Shown here piece by piece: positions 8,186 through 16,651 of a stretch of 64,000 bases of DNA. The position numbers and the translations under genes were made by a program. Under the pieces are notes generated by a model, which saw only the letters and a program-made list of their open reading frames with translations, was not told where the DNA came from and did no database searches. How positions within the stretch are numbered: position 1 is the first letter of the stretch; each line of letters starts with the position of its first letter. Source of the stretch: Desmospora activa DSM 45169 (GTDB lineage Bacteria; Bacillota; Bacilli; Thermoactinomycetales; DSM-45169); the NCBI RefSeq assembly GCF_003046315.1, contig NZ_PZZP01000001.1:372001-436000 (forward strand), in the 5' to 3' direction.

Positions 8186-8243
8186 GAGGCTCCTGACAAA
8201 CTATATTGGAAACCGGGACCCGGGTCCACTTTGTCATCAATCT
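8186..8243 (+). repeat. Fold-back element, copy 4 (58-base deletion form)
   Basis: This keeps the left end (GAGGC-CCTGACAAAC) and the right end (CCGGGACCCGG through TTTGTCATCAATCT) but has lost everything between. Such end-only derivatives are common for elements moved in trans. It lies between the divergent sulfur importer and ArsR genes. Confidence 0.65.
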
Positions 8244-8296
8244 CGGAAGCGTTTTGTTTTAACAGGAAGAGGGCAATGATATCGAAAGAAAGTGCC

Positions 8297-8326
8297 TTGA
8301 CAATAATATAAGTATATGCTTATATA
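8297..8326 (+). promoter_or_regulatory. Promoter with ArsR-type operator
   Basis: TTGACA (8297-8302) and TTATAT or TATATA (from 8320/8321, spacing 17-18) form the promoter. A perfect 7-6-7 inverted repeat ATATAAG-N6-CTTATAT (8306-8325) covers the spacer and -10. This is the AT-rich dyad type bound by ArsR/SqrR/BigR proteins, and its place implies autorepression of the gene that follows. Confidence 0.8.
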
Positions 8327-8342
8327 TAATCGGGTGATGGGG

Positions 8343-8666
8343 ATGGATTACAATCGGTTGGCGGATTTCTACAAGGCGTTAGCGGATAAGACTCGGCTGC
8401 GCATTTTAGCCCTATTAAAAGAAGAGGATCTATGTGTAGGTGAGCTTGTCTCGATTCTGGACATGACCCAGCCGGCGGTTTCCCAGCATGTGCGCAAACT
8501 GCGCCTCGCCGGTTTAGTGAAGGAACGGCGCCAAGGTCAATGGGTATATTACTCCCTTTCCGGTGAGGATTTGCCTTTTTATCCGGCTATATTGGAACAC
8601 TTACCCGATGCGAGGCATGAACTGGAACAGCTGAAGCAAGAGGGCAAAAAAGGGATTTGTGACTGA
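8343..8666 (+). CDS. ArsR-family transcriptional repressor
   Basis: A 107-residue winged-helix repressor. The ArsR HTH core runs from about residue 10 (ALADKTRLRILALL) through TQPAVSQHVRKLRLAGLVKERRQGQWVYYSL. The metal-type ELCVCDL motif is reduced to DLCVGEL, leaving one cysteine (C31), with a second at the end (C106). Two distant cysteines match the persulfide-sensing SqrR/BigR group better than an arsenic sensor. The divergent YeeE/YedE importer supports a sulfur signal. The start is 8343, after GGGTG; the message begins only about 10 bases upstream. A 20-base dyad in its promoter is the likely operator. Confidence 0.88.
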   Translation: MDYNRLADFYKALADKTRLRILALLKEEDLCVGELVSILDMTQPAVSQHVRKLRLAGLVKERRQGQWVYYSLSGEDLPFYPAILEHLPDARHELEQLKQEGKKGICD

Positions 8667-8871
8667 TAAGCTATACATGATAACCGGATTGGCCACCTTT
8701 TCATTGCAGCTTTGGTGCTCCCAGCTTAATCGAGGGAGATGTGATCGGTAAAGGTTTGTTGCTTGTAAAGTAAGACTCGGCGATCGAATGACCGAGGGGA
8801 AACTGGTGCAAGGAGTGCGAGATAATCACACAGGTCTGGATCTTAACACATAGCGAGGAGGGTTTCGTAAA

Positions 8872-9825
<954 letters not shown>

Positions 9826-9828
9826 AGA

Positions 9829-9868
9829 AAAAACCTCAGCAGATCCCAAAAGGATCGCTGGGGTTTTT
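9829..9868 (+). terminator. Intrinsic terminator after trxB
   Basis: AAACCTCAGC-GATCC pairs with GGATC-GCTGGGGTTT (one bulged A) and ends in five Ts. Confidence 0.88.
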
Positions 9869-10031
9869 GTCTAAAATGGTGTATTGAATTGATGGTGATG
9901 ATTTTATCACCCGGCCACAAAAGTTGACCAGCTACCCCCTACGGGTAGTATTTAGTAGCAAAGGGATGCACCACCCCGCATTGAGCCAACTCCGCGTGAC
10001 TTGGCAGGCAGTTTAGTGGTAAAGCCAGTTA

Positions 10032-10946
10032 TCAGGATAGTGTATAACCCAAAAACAGTCCCAAAGCCAACAAAAAGCCAAAAATGGTGTTTAGTTGAGC
10101 GGTAGCTTTCATGGCGGACACCATTTCCGTATTTTTGCTCTTCCCGTGAAAAGCCTTGGAAGCTTGAAACGCTTTCGGCAAGCTAAGAAAGACCAGCAAG
10201 AGCCATACAGGGGCAATGCCTACCACCATCAACAGCAACACCCATAGATAAGCGGAGATAAACATGCCCGTCAAAAAGCGGACGGCTCCATCATGTCCCA
10301 GCAGAATAGCCAAGGTGCGGCGGCCGCTTCGTTGATCGCCTTCCCGGTCACGAATATTGTTGGCCATTAGGATGGCTCCTACCAATATAGCCGTAGGAAC
10401 GGAGGTGAGCAGGCTGGGAAAGGTGAGCGTCCCCGTCTGGATAAAGAAGGCGATCTGTATCAGGATGACACCCATAAAAAGTCCGGACACCAGCTCTCCA
10501 AAGGGCGTATAGGCGATTGGCCAGGGACCGCCGGTATAGAGATAACCGACGGCGATACAAATGCTCCCGACTGTGGCCAGCCACCATGAGCTTTCCATAC
10601 AAATGTAGACACCCAGCAAGACGGCAACGGCGCAAAAGCTGACGGCGAGGACCATCACAGTCTTGGGGGCGATGCCGTATCGCACAATAGCTCCACCGAT
10701 ACCCACAGATTCCGCTGTATCCAATCCTCGTTTGTAATCGTAATACTCATTAAACATATTGGTAGCCGCCTGAATTAAAATGGAGGCGATCAGCATTGCG
10801 GTAAACAGGGGAAGGTGAATCCCCGTATGAGGAATGGCCAACGCGGTTCCGATCAAGACGGGGACAAAGGAAGCCGTCAATGTGTGGGGCCGCAGCAGTT
10901 GCCACCATACCTTCCATCCGGTTTGTGCCGGTTGTGTTTGCTCCAA
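10032..10946 (-). CDS. menA: DHNA polyprenyltransferase (menaquinone)
   Basis: Attaches the polyprenyl side chain to 1,4-dihydroxy-2-naphthoate, giving demethylmenaquinone, in the membrane. The UbiA-family aspartate motifs are NEYYDYKRGLD (about 70) and NNIRDREGDQRSGRRT (about 190); eight to nine helices are visible. I start at a TTG at 10946 because AAAAAAGGGGAGAG lies just ahead of it; the longer TTG at 10976 has no ribosome site and falls close to the promoter -10 TATAAT (10985-10990, minus strand). That gives 304 residues. It is divergent from menF-menD-menH-menB. Confidence 0.92.
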   Translation of the reverse strand: MEQTQPAQTGWKVWWQLLRPHTLTASFVPVLIGTALAIPHTGIHLPLFTAMLIASILIQAATNMFNEYYDYKRGLDTAESVGIGGAIVRYGIAPKTVMVLAVSFCAVAVLLGVYICMESSWWLATVGSICIAVGYLYTGGPWPIAYTPFGELVSGLFMGVILIQIAFFIQTGTLTFPSLLTSVPTAILVGAILMANNIRDREGDQRSGRRTLAILLGHDGAVRFLTGMFISAYLWVLLLMVVGIAPVWLLLVFLSLPKAFQASKAFHGKSKNTEMVSAMKATAQLNTIFGFLLALGLFLGYTLS

Positions 10947-11048
10947 CTCTTCTCTCCCCTTTTTTCGTTCGCTCAAATGCTTTTATTATACCGTGCAGAT
11001 GGTCGGACTTCCAGTGAGGGCGGTTACCGGAAGACAGATTCTCCGAAT

Positions 11049-11162
11049 GATGGAAGGGATTTTTGAAAGCGGAGTGCCTTTGCTGTGTGGGTCAGCGGAA
11101 GATGCCGAGGGTGGAAAAAGCGGCGCTTTGCAGCACAAGCCTTGCTTGGTCACTTCGTACCC
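11049..11162 (+). repeat. Second repeat family, copy A (possible structured RNA)
   Basis: These 114 bases align along their length with 26681-26795. Shared blocks include GATGGA.GGGA, AGTGCCTTT.CTGTG and GGTCACTTCGT.CCC. GCGGAGTG (11069-11076) pairs with CACTTCGT (11151-11158), with GGG/CCC beyond; the other copy pairs ACGAAGTG at the same place, so substitutions keep the helix. It lies 460 bases ahead of menF. Element, leader RNA or small RNA are all possible. Confidence 0.6.
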
Positions 11163-11200
11163 AAGTCTCGCACTGCAATCGGATTGAGCGACAGCGAATT

Positions 11201-11248
11201 TTGTCCGCTTCCGTCTCGGTGCTGAAGCGGACAATTCCTTCCTTTTTT
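11201..11248 (+). other. Leader hairpin with T-run before menF
   Basis: TTGTCCGCTTC (11201-11211) and GAAGCGGACAA (11224-11234) form a perfect 11-bp stem with a 12-base loop; TTCCTTCC and six Ts follow. The T-run is nine bases from the stem, so termination would be weak. It fits a leader structure within the divergent menA-menF region. Confidence 0.5.
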
Positions 11249-11475
11249 GCAAGCAGCAAGAGCACGCTGGCTCAAATACTGGCTAATCCAACAATCCTGA
11301 TCATCTGATAAGGGATGACGTTGCTGTGGGAAGGACAGGGGAGCCTGTGCCATCAGTAGAAATGAACGGATGAATTCTGTATACTAAACGTGAGTGAAAC
11401 ACGAGCATGGATGTAGAAAACGAAAGAATCGCCGCCCAGGATAGACAGATGTAGGGCCGCGTCTCATTACAAAGA

Positions 11476-11575
11476 TGCCTCAACAGGGGTGCCAGATCTG
11501 ACGGACACATTGAGAGTTACCTCTTCAGTGACTTGCTTTGTCAGCAGCCTCACGCCTCGACAGGGGCGCTTTTCT
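11476..11575 (+). other. Tandem similar hairpins in the menF leader
   Basis: Two near-identical segments, GCCTCAACAGGGGTGC (from 11477) and GCCTCGACAGGGGCGC (from 11554), each fold to a short stem with a four-base loop. The second is CGCCTC-GACA-GGGGCG followed by CTTTTCT, terminator-like, 43 bases before menF. The stretch 10947-11617 contains no convincing gene; a possible -10 TATACT is at about 11380. Confidence 0.45.
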
Positions 11576-11617
11576 GCGTATGGGACAACCGTGCTCGGAG
11601 AAAGTGGGGGAATCGTT

Positions 11618-13030
11618 GTGTCAACGATCAATCAATTGGAGCACTGCTCAGGAGTAGAACGGGCCGCAGCTTTGGCACGTCAGCAGCGGCAAGCTGTGCT
11701 TATCAGCCGCACCCTCCGCATCGATGCGGTTGATCCCTTGGATTTCTTTGCGGCTGGAACCGACTCATATGGGGGAGAGCGTGGAGTACTGGCTGATCCG
11801 GGAGAAATGCTTACTTTGGTAGGAGTGGGCGTCTGTGACCGCATTGACGTACAAACTTCCTCCCGTAGCCGTTTTACAACGGTGGAAAAAGAGTGGAATC
11901 GTCGCCTGGAGCGATTAGTGACGGAAGGACCGTTTATAAAGGGAGCAGGACCCCTATTGATGGGAGGATTTGCTTTTGACCCGGAACAGCCGGGGAGTAA
12001 CACCTGGAAAACGCACCTTTCGGCCTCTTTTGTTCTTCCGAAATACCTGCTTACCGTCCGTAAGGATGGATGCTGGCTAACCGCTAACCGCTGGATTGCA
12101 CCGGATGAAAATGAAACAGAAATCGCCCGCATATGGGAACAGGAGCAGGCGGAACTGTTGCAGCGAGCCAGCCAATCACTACGGGACAAGGGACCGGCTA
12201 CATGGGAAGTGGAAGAAGTAGCCCCCCAACGTTGGAAGGAAACGGTACGCCAATCCGCCGCCGATATTCGTGCCGGCATCCTACGCAAAGTGGTATTGGC
12301 ACGGGAACTCCGGTTGAAGGCTGCCCACCCGTTTGTACCGGAGGCGGTGTTATCTCAACTACGCCGGGAACAGACGAATAATTATTTATTTGCGATGGAA
12401 CGGGGAAACAGCTGTTTTGTCGGGGCGACCCCGGAGCGGTTGGTAAAGCGTGATGGTGATCAACTCCTTTCCGCTTGCATGGCCAGTACGATTCGGCGAA
12501 GTGAAGACCCAGACGAAGATCGGCAATTAAAAGAGCAGTTGATGCAGGATGCGAAAAACCGGGAGGAGCACGCGGCGGTAGTCAGTATGATCCGCGCAGT
12601 GTTCCAACGAGAGTGCGAGTCTGTTGAAATTCCGGATGCTCCTACGTTGTATACGGTACGAAATATGCATCATCTTTTCACTCCTGTGACCGGATATACC
12701 CGCTCGGATACAACGCTGCTGTCGATGGTGGGTCACCTCCATCCCACACCGGCGATGGGCGGATTTCCGCAAGCGGATGCGACTGCCATGATCCGGGAGC
12801 GGGAAGGAATGGATCGCGGTTGGTTTGCGGGGCCGGTAGGATGGATCGATCGCAACGGAGACGGCGAGTTTGTGGTGGCCATCCGCTCCGGTGTGTTGCG
12901 AGATAAGTGCGCTTTTCTCTTCGCCGGTTGTGGGATTGTAGGCGATTCCGATCCGGAGAGTGAATATGAGGAGACGAAGATTAAGTTTCAACCGATGTTG
13001 TCGGCATTGAAGGGAGCCGGTGAAGAATGA
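11618..13030 (+). CDS. menF: Isochorismate synthase
   Basis: Converts chorismate to isochorismate, the first step of menaquinone synthesis. It is a chorismate-utilising enzyme with KVVLARELRL, the GNSCFVGATPERLV segment, LHPTPAMGGFPQ and AGCGIV.DSDPESEYEETKIKF motifs near the C-terminus. I place the start at GTG 11618, preceded by GTGGGGGA: this gives 470 residues, close to the B. subtilis protein, whose N-terminus aligns here. A longer reading from 11489 would run through leader hairpins. menD begins inside its stop codon (ATGA overlap). Confidence 0.93.
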   Translation: MSTINQLEHCSGVERAAALARQQRQAVLISRTLRIDAVDPLDFFAAGTDSYGGERGVLADPGEMLTLVGVGVCDRIDVQTSSRSRFTTVEKEWNRRLERLVTEGPFIKGAGPLLMGGFAFDPEQPGSNTWKTHLSASFVLPKYLLTVRKDGCWLTANRWIAPDENETEIARIWEQEQAELLQRASQSLRDKGPATWEVEEVAPQRWKETVRQSAADIRAGILRKVVLARELRLKAAHPFVPEAVLSQLRREQTNNYLFAMERGNSCFVGATPERLVKRDGDQLLSACMASTIRRSEDPDEDRQLKEQLMQDAKNREEHAAVVSMIRAVFQRECESVEIPDAPTLYTVRNMHHLFTPVTGYTRSDTTLLSMVGHLHPTPAMGGFPQADATAMIREREGMDRGWFAGPVGWIDRNGDGEFVVAIRSGVLRDKCAFLFAGCGIVGDSDPESEYEETKIKFQPMLSALKGAGEE

Positions 13031-14790
13031 GCGCAGCGCGGACACTGGCCGCTTATGTCGGCGCATTTGTGGATGAGCTGGCCAAAAACGGGCTCTCTCA
13101 TGCAGTCATAAGTCCCGGTTCTCGGTCCACGCCGTTGGCGTTGGCGCTGGAAGCCCATCCGAAGTTGCGGGTTTGGATGCATGTAGATGAACGTTCCGCC
13201 GGCTTTTTCGCATTGGGTTTGGCCAAGGCGACAGGAAAGCCGGCTGCTTTGCTGTGTACGTCGGGAACAGCGGCGGCCAACTATTTTCCCGCTGTTGTGG
13301 AGGCGAAGCTGGCGCGTGTGCCGCTGGTGGTTCTAACCGCCGATCGCCCCCATGAGCTACGGGATGTGGGGGCGCCCCAAGCGATCGATCAATTGGGCCT
13401 CTATGGCACACATGTCAAATGGTTTAGCGAGATGGCGATTCCTGAAGCGAGTGAGCAGCTGTTGCGATATGTGCGTACCGCCGCCGGACGTGCGATTGCC
13501 ACCGCTAGCGGCGGGCCGATGGGACCGATTCATCTCAATTTTCCTTTTCGTGAGCCGTTGTTGTTGGACCTTTCCTCCCCTGATTGGTACCGGCAAGGAG
13601 AGCGTGCCGATGCATATGTTCGAGTGATGGAAGGAAACCGGGGGATTGGAAAAAGAGAAGTGGAGCGCTTAGCGGCTGCTTGTAATGGAAAAAGGGGGCT
13701 GATTGTGTGCGGGCCTCAAGATGATTCGGACTTGCCTACCGCTATCGCTGAATTGGCGGACGTCACCGGTTTTCCCGTATTGGCCGACCCCTTATCCGGA
13801 CTGCGCCGTCCTGGACAGGGAGAAAAGATTTTGGACAGCTATGATGCCTTTTTGCGGACATCGGAAGCAAAAACAGCTCTGGTGCCGGAGGTGGTGCTCC
13901 GTTTTGGCGCCATGCCTGTCTCCAAAACGTTGACCCAGTATTTATCAACGTATTCTGATGTTTTACAAGTGGTGGTGGATCCTTATGGAGGCTGGCGTGA
14001 TCCTGTGTTGACGGCGGCGGAGATGGTTTATGCTGATCCGGTTACACTGGCTCAAGCGCTGACGGCTACGGTGAGGGCAAGAGCATCCAAGGAGTGGGGG
14101 CACACATGGCAGCGGTTGGATGAGATGGCGCGAGCGGCGATGGTGCGGGAAGCGGAGCGGCAGGAGTTATCCGAGGGCCGGGTGATCTCGGAGTTAGTCG
14201 ATCTCCTGCCGGAACACAGCCTTTTGTTTGTCGGCAACAGTATGCCGGTACGGGATTTAGATAGCTTTTTGATTCGTCCGCAAAAGCTGATCCGTACTAT
14301 GGCCAATCGGGGCGCCAACGGGATTGACGGGGTGATCTCCACTGCTCTGGGCGCATCGTTTTCCTTTGAGCGGACGGCGCTGGTGATCGGCGATCTCTCC
14401 TTTTATCATGATCTCAACGGTTTGTTGGCAGCGAAACTGCATCAGTTGAATCTCACCATTATCGTGGTCAATAACGACGGTGGCGGCATTTTTTCATTTT
14501 TACCCCAGGCTGAAGGGTCGTCTTCCGCTTCCTTTGAACGGCTGTTTGGCACGCCTCTCGGCTTAGATTATGAACCGGCGGTGCGGATGTACGGCGGTCG
14601 ATTTACACGAGTGAAGAGTTGGAACGATTTCCGTGAGGCTGTGGGAGGGTCACTGGAAGATGGCGGCTTGCATGTGGTGGAAGTTCCGACGGTTCGGTCG
14701 GTGAATGTAGCGATGCACCGGGAACGGTGGAACCATGTGTCGGTGGATGTAGAGCAATATCTGCAAAAGGAGGCACCGACATGGAAGTGA
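13027..14790 (+). CDS. menD: SEPHCHC synthase
   Basis: ThDP-dependent enzyme joining isochorismate and 2-oxoglutarate to give SEPHCHC. At 587 residues it is full length. N-terminal ISPGSRSTPLALAL and HVDERSAGFFALGLAK with LLCTSGTAAANYFPAV are MenD signatures. In the C-terminal pyrophosphate domain GNSMPVRDLD, NRGANGIDG and the metal-binding GDLSFYHDLNGL..NNDGGGIFSFLPQ are present. The ATG overlaps the menF stop by four bases, implying coupled translation. Confidence 0.97.
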   Translation: MSAARTLAAYVGAFVDELAKNGLSHAVISPGSRSTPLALALEAHPKLRVWMHVDERSAGFFALGLAKATGKPAALLCTSGTAAANYFPAVVEAKLARVPLVVLTADRPHELRDVGAPQAIDQLGLYGTHVKWFSEMAIPEASEQLLRYVRTAAGRAIATASGGPMGPIHLNFPFREPLLLDLSSPDWYRQGERADAYVRVMEGNRGIGKREVERLAAACNGKRGLIVCGPQDDSDLPTAIAELADVTGFPVLADPLSGLRRPGQGEKILDSYDAFLRTSEAKTALVPEVVLRFGAMPVSKTLTQYLSTYSDVLQVVVDPYGGWRDPVLTAAEMVYADPVTLAQALTATVRARASKEWGHTWQRLDEMARAAMVREAERQELSEGRVISELVDLLPEHSLLFVGNSMPVRDLDSFLIRPQKLIRTMANRGANGIDGVISTALGASFSFERTALVIGDLSFYHDLNGLLAAKLHQLNLTIIVVNNDGGGIFSFLPQAEGSSSASFERLFGTPLGLDYEPAVRMYGGRFTRVKSWNDFREAVGGSLEDGGLHVVEVPTVRSVNVAMHRERWNHVSVDVEQYLQKEAPTWK

Positions 14791-15599
14791 CGGTGGATGG
14801 CTTAAAGTACCATGTGCAGGTGAAGGGATCAGGGCCGACTTTGTTGCTCTTACACGGGTTTACCGGCTCCATCCATACATGGGATCCTTGGATCACTGAC
14901 TGGGCTACCCGTTTTCAAGTGGTGCGAGTGGATTTACCCGGTCATGGTAAAACCGCTACACCAAAAGATCCTAGCCGTATTGAGATGGTACAGGTGTGCC
15001 GCGATCTCGCCGGAATCTTGGATCGCATTGGGGTGGAACGGGCCAGTGTCTTAGGCTATTCTCTTGGTGGACGAACCGCCCTCTCCTTCGCCCTCACCTA
15101 TCCTGAGCGGGTACGGGCGCTGGTGTTGGAGAGCGCTTCCCCGGGATTGGAGCAAGCGGAGGAGAGGCAGGAGCGGGTAGTTCGGGATGAAGCGTTGGCC
15201 CGGCGAATTGAGGCGGAGGGAGTGGTGGCGTTTGTACGTCGTTGGGAAGAGATTCCCCTTTTCGCCAGCCAAAAGCGGCTGCCTGTCGCCGTTCGGGAGC
15301 AAATCCGAGGCGAGCGCTTAAACCAGACTGCGGCGGGTTTAGCTGCCAGCCTACGCGGAATGGGAACTGGTGCACAACCCTCCTGGTGGGGAAAATTGGA
15401 GTCGCTTACCCGGCCGGTTCTGTTGATAACAGGGGAAGAGGATGAAAAGTTTTGCCGGATTGCAAAACGGATAAAGACAAAGCTTCCCGGTGCTCGCTTG
15501 CAGATGGTGGATGGAGCGGGGCATGCGGTCCATGTCGAACAACCCCGCCGTTTTGGTACAATAGTAGCGGATTTTATTTTAGACTTTCAGGGATGTTGA
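14781..15599 (+). CDS. menH: SHCHC synthase, alpha/beta hydrolase
   Basis: Removes pyruvate from SEPHCHC to give SHCHC. A 272-residue alpha/beta hydrolase: [10 protein letters not shown] oxyanion region, nucleophile elbow GYSLGG at about 95, ITGEEDEKF with the acid, and the catalytic histidine in [12 protein letters not shown] start at 14781, overlapping menD by ten bases, because AAAGGAGG lies eight bases ahead; longer in-frame starts lie inside menD. Position between menD and menB supports MenH rather than a generic hydrolase. Confidence 0.92.
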   Translation: MEVTVDGLKYHVQVKGSGPTLLLLHGFTGSIHTWDPWITDWATRFQVVRVDLPGHGKTATPKDPSRIEMVQVCRDLAGILDRIGVERASVLGYSLGGRTALSFALTYPERVRALVLESASPGLEQAEERQERVVRDEALARRIEAEGVVAFVRRWEEIPLFASQKRLPVAVREQIRGERLNQTAAGLAASLRGMGTGAQPSWWGKLESLTRPVLLITGEEDEKFCRIAKRIKTKLPGARLQMVDGAGHAVHVEQPRRFGTIVADFILDFQGC

Positions 15600-15613
15600 A
15601 GGAGGATGAAACA

Positions 15614-16432
15614 GTGGCTGTCGAATGGAAAAGTTTGCGCCAATACGAAGATATCAAATATGAGTACTACAATGGTATTGCTAAAATCACGATTAATCGA
15701 CCCGAGGTGCGCAATGCCTTTCGTCCACAAACGGTGACGGAGATGATTGACGCTTTTGCCCGTGCCCGGGACAACGCCGACATCGGGGTAATCATTTTGG
15801 CTGGAGAAGGTGATAAAGCCTTCTGTTCCGGTGGAGACCAAAAGGTGCGGGGCCATGGTGGATATGTGGGTGATGATGAGATCCCGCGCCTCAATGTGCT
15901 GGATTTACAGCGGCTGATCCGCATGATTCCCAAACCGGTGATTGCGATGGTGTCGGGCTACGCCATCGGTGGTGGCCATGTACTCCATGTGGTGTGTGAT
16001 TTAACCATCGCCGCCGATAACGCCATCTTCGGCCAGACCGGTCCCAAGGTGGGCAGCTTTGACGCCGGTTACGGTGCCGGTTATTTGGCCCGAATCGTCG
16101 GTCATAAAAAAGCGCGGGAGATCTGGTATCTGTGCCGGCAGTACAATGCCCAGGAAGCATTGGATATGGGGCTGGTCAATACCGTGGTTCCCCTGGAGCG
16201 GCTGGAGGAAGAGACGATCCAGTGGTGTGAAGAAATTCTGGAGAAATCCCCTACGGCACTGCGCTTTCTTAAAGCCTCCTTTAACGCCGACACCGACGGC
16301 CTAGCCGGTTTACAACAATTTGGCGGTGATGCTACCCTGCTCTATTACACCACCGATGAAGCCAAAGAAGGACGCGACGCCTTTAAAGAGAAACGGAAAC
16401 CGGACTTCGGCAAGTTCCCACGCTTTCCGTAA
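15614..16432 (+). CDS. menB: 1,4-dihydroxy-2-naphthoyl-CoA synthase
   Basis: Crotonase-fold enzyme that closes the second ring from o-succinylbenzoyl-CoA. The 272-residue protein is very close to B. subtilis MenB over most of its length, including [45 protein letters not shown] and the C-terminal [13 protein letters not shown]. The start is GTG 15614 after AAGGAGG, which overlaps the menH stop. It ends the menF-D-H-B operon; a strong terminator follows, and menE/menC are not next but 14 kb downstream. Confidence 0.97.
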   Translation: MAVEWKSLRQYEDIKYEYYNGIAKITINRPEVRNAFRPQTVTEMIDAFARARDNADIGVIILAGEGDKAFCSGGDQKVRGHGGYVGDDEIPRLNVLDLQRLIRMIPKPVIAMVSGYAIGGGHVLHVVCDLTIAADNAIFGQTGPKVGSFDAGYGAGYLARIVGHKKAREIWYLCRQYNAQEALDMGLVNTVVPLERLEEETIQWCEEILEKSPTALRFLKASFNADTDGLAGLQQFGGDATLLYYTTDEAKEGRDAFKEKRKPDFGKFPRFP

Positions 16433-16442
16433 ACCGATATGG

Positions 16443-16477
16443 AAAACCCGGCTCCTCAATTGGGGAGACGGGTTTTT
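16443..16477 (+). terminator. Terminator closing menFDHB
   Basis: AAAACCCG (16443-16450) pairs with CGGGTTTT, with an inner CCTC/GGGG stem, then a T-run. It isolates the operon from what follows. Confidence 0.88.
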
Positions 16478-16651
16478 GCAATTTCGCTCGTAGTAAATAT
16501 CAAAGACGCTTGTTCTGATTTGGTAAAGCTTACCAACTTAAACGACGTTTTCAGTTATTTGAACAGTCTCACCTCGAAGTGACTTCCTGGGCCATTTACT
16601 CACATCTGCAAGGGTCGATGCCTAAACAGATCCGAAAACATCAAGCCGGAT

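Noticed and set aside
11049-11162. T-box or known riboswitch at the second repeat family
   Set aside because: The T-box core (TGGNACCGCG) and other riboswitch signatures I know are absent.
11489-11617. Longer N-terminus for menF from GTG 11489
   Set aside because: It would run across leader hairpins and add 43 residues with no counterpart in B. subtilis MenF; GTG 11618 has the ribosome site.
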